A DNA stretch of 35,097 bases from Rhodoferax sp. (GTDB taxonomy: Bacteria > Pseudomonadota > Gammaproteobacteria > Burkholderiales > Burkholderiaceae_C), in contig PKWM01000051.1 of assembly GCA_003133245.1 (NCBI GenBank), forward strand, positions 1 through 35,097, written 5' to 3'. The notes beneath the pieces are model-generated. The model was not told where the DNA came from. It ran no database searches and saw only the letters and a list, made by a program, of their open reading frames with translations. The position numbers and the translations under genes were made by a program. Positions within the stretch are counted from its first letter, which is position 1, and every line of letters starts with the position of its first letter. This document shows positions 33,634 through 35,097 of this stretch, one piece after another.

Positions 33634-35097
33634 GTGCGACTCGAACGTCGCGTCTGTAGCTGAACAAATCAGCCTTCAAAGTGCAGTTTCCCTAGGGGAA
33701 CTGCGGTTTTCTCTCACAAGAGAGGACTCAAGGAATAGTCGTGTCTTGCTTGCAAAATCGATCAGAATCTATCTCGTGAGAGATGGATTCACATAGATTG
33801 CTGCCTTAAAACAACCGTTTATGATCCAACATCCCATCAAAGTTGTAAAACTTTGTAAAGATGTGTCGCTAACTTTGGCGAAAACAGAGCGTTAAACCGC
33901 TCTTCGTGTCTTGTTTCTAACTGAAACCACCCCTGGACCGGGGTGACCTTCCCCACACGTGCATTTGGAGTAATTCGGATGTGCGGAGCTGTGGATAAAC
34001 GTCCCGTGCGCGAGCACACAAGTGACCTGCAAAGGTTCCTGACTTGCAAAACAAGAATGCAAGGAGACGTGAGGGTAAAGGGCAAGGGAAATCGAAAGGT
34101 GAACTCTCGTTCGAATCATCGTTATGATCAAACAGCTTACGCTTGTCTCCTTCTAACCTGCACGAGCAGTAAAGAAGGGAGCTGTGGCCAAAAGGCAATA
34201 GGTTTGGAATTGCGGGTCATACACCTCAGTTCGTTCCCTTAAAACCTACGGTGAATAGAGAGTCCCTAACCCCATCGATACGGCTGCCGCCGGATCGGAC
34301 ACGAAGGGAAACGAGGTAAACCCCACTCATCGCCAACACCGCAAGGTGATGGCAATCTGAGAGTAATCGAAGACGATGGTGGAGGGGGCAGAGGAATGAA
34401 CAAAAAGCAAATGTCCATCTGTAATGGATGGAACAGAGGTTAATTCCTTACTGTGAAAGCAGGCTGACTTGTTCATGGTGCGACGACGTAAAGCCGCTGC
34501 AATTTATCAACGACCCAGAGGGTATCTGACCCTTTGGGTCAGTGCCTTCTTCAATGGGTCTAACCTCACTGGAGAATGGTATGGGAAACATCATTAATGA
34601 TGCTGCGTCCCCAGGCAGGCCGAGTAACTGGCATTCAATTGACTGGAAGCTGGTTAATCAGTTTGTAGGGAAAATGCAGATGCGCCTAGCGAAGGCAGAA
34701 ATGGAAAAGGATTTCAGGCGGGTTGCAAAACTCAGAAGAAGTCTCATCCGCTCCTGGCAGGCCAAGGTGTTGGCAGTCAGGAAAATAACCGGAAATCAGG
34801 GGAAGCGATCGAGTGGCGTCGATTGCGAACTTTGGGACACTCCGCAAAAGAAATGGGGTGCAATTTGTCGGATGCACCGAAAAGGATATAGAGCAAGCCC
34901 TTTAAGGCGAGTCTATATCCCGAAATCCAACGGGAAAGAAAGGCCATTGGGCATACCTACCATGTTGGACAGAGCCATGCAGGCGTTATACCTGCTGGCA
35001 CTGGAGCCAATATCTGAGTGCCACGGTGATCTGAACTCTTATGGGTTTAGGAAAAACCGTTCTACCCACGATGCAAGGTGGTCGATGTCAACTATCC
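33634..35097 (+). mobile_element. Group II intron, 5' part (runs off the right edge)
   Basis: The proposed 5' end is GTGCGACTCGAACGTCGC at 33634, matching the GUGYG start of group II introns and folding at once into a GCGAC/GTCGC stem. Strong hairpins follow, as expected for domain I: CAGTTTCC-ctag-GGGAACTG, CTCTC-acaa-GAGAG, and ATCTATCTC/GAGAGATGGAT. The segment near 34300 (gaagggaaacgaggtaaacc) and that near 34460 (aagcaggctgacttgttcat) resemble conserved parts of chloroplast-like introns as I remember them. The 947 nt before the protein start are on the long side. No other gene is seen in 33531-34580. Domains V and VI and the 3' end are outside the window. Confidence 0.8.
34581..35097 (+). 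CDS. Group II intron reverse transcriptase/maturase, N-terminal part
   Basis: An open frame from ATG at 34581 to the window edge (172 codons, no stop). GGAG lies 7 nt before the start. Residues ~17-80 look like the RT N-terminal domain (WHSIDWKLVNQFVGKMQMRL ... AVRKITGNQGKRSSGVD). Residues ~102-165 carry RT blocks 0-2: GYRASPLRRVYIPKSNGKER, then PLGIPTMLDRAMQALYLLAL and SYGFRKNRSTHDA. The catalytic YADD, the maturase X domain and any endonuclease domain lie beyond the edge, so activity cannot be judged. The sequence resembles chloroplast-like class maturases. In the intron it would sit in domain IV. Confidence 0.92.
   Translation, partial: MGNIINDAASPGRPSNWHSIDWKLVNQFVGKMQMRLAKAEMEKDFRRVAKLRRSLIRSWQAKVLAVRKITGNQGKRSSGVDCELWDTPQKKWGAICRMHRKGYRASPLRRVYIPKSNGKERPLGIPTMLDRAMQALYLLALEPISECHGDLNSYGFRKNRSTHDARWSMSTI

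Noticed and set aside
33979..33985. Other GTGCG sites in the intron (33981, 34013, 34479) as the 5' boundary
   Set aside because: Only the site at 33634 is followed by an immediate stem and a run of hairpins; the others are kept as less likely alternatives.
33990..33998. Perfect DnaA box sequence (TGTGGATAA)
   Set aside because: It is isolated within the intron RNA region, 10 kb from the origin candidate, and most likely chance.

Overview
The window looks like a chromosomal segment around the replication origin of a betaproteobacterium, most likely a Comamonadaceae member (Rhodoferax/Polaromonas type). This rests on the look of the proteins and the gene order glnE, yhdP, mltA, kdsD-kdsC-lptC, kef, apt, mnmE-yidC-yidD-rnpA-rpmH, dnaA-dnaN-gyrB. 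The family assignment is from memory, not from a search.

Positions 1-5620 hold an accessory block on the minus strand: a complete hybO-hybA-hybB-hybC operon for a membrane-bound, periplasm-facing [NiFe] hydrogenase of the Hyb type. A good sigma-54 (-24/-12) promoter lies 41 nt upstream of hybO. Facing away from it is the first ~22 codons of a nikR-like (nickel-responsive ribbon-helix-helix regulator) gene. Its similarity stops just before the 3' end of a tRNA-Ala(CGC) gene, so this looks like a recombination or island boundary at a tRNA.

Positions 5620-19300 are housekeeping: a long inverted-repeat element, glnE (nitrogen control) divergent from yhdP (AsmA-like envelope protein), the lytic transglycosylase mltA, a glycine-rich RRM RNA-binding protein with a long leader and a double hairpin after it, the minus-strand kdsD-kdsC-lptC operon (Kdo synthesis and LPS transport), a CPA2 K+/H+ antiporter and apt.

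Positions 19296-28998 are the classic origin region. mnmE, yidC, yidD, rnpA and rpmH read leftward, and dnaA, dnaN and gyrB read rightward. The 259-bp rpmH-dnaA gap carries two perfect DnaA boxes and AT-rich sequence and is the best oriC / dnaA control candidate. A ~50-bp palindromic repeat occurs in the hybC-hybB gap and again, in a nested left-left-right-right array, between dnaN and gyrB.

Positions 29000-33530 carry smaller metabolic and stress genes: a stand-alone CBS-pair protein, a NnrU-type membrane protein, a Spy/CpxP-like periplasmic protein, a glutaredoxin-fold protein with no cysteine at all, and acetoacetyl-CoA synthetase. From about 33634 to the right edge lies the 5' part of a group II intron with the first 172 codons of its reverse transcriptase/maturase; the rest is outside the window.

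No CRISPR array, prophage or clearly new multi-gene system is visible. The most unusual points are the nikR remnant at the tRNA, the dispersed palindromic repeat, the inverted-repeat element beside glnE, the cysteine-free glutaredoxin and the intron.
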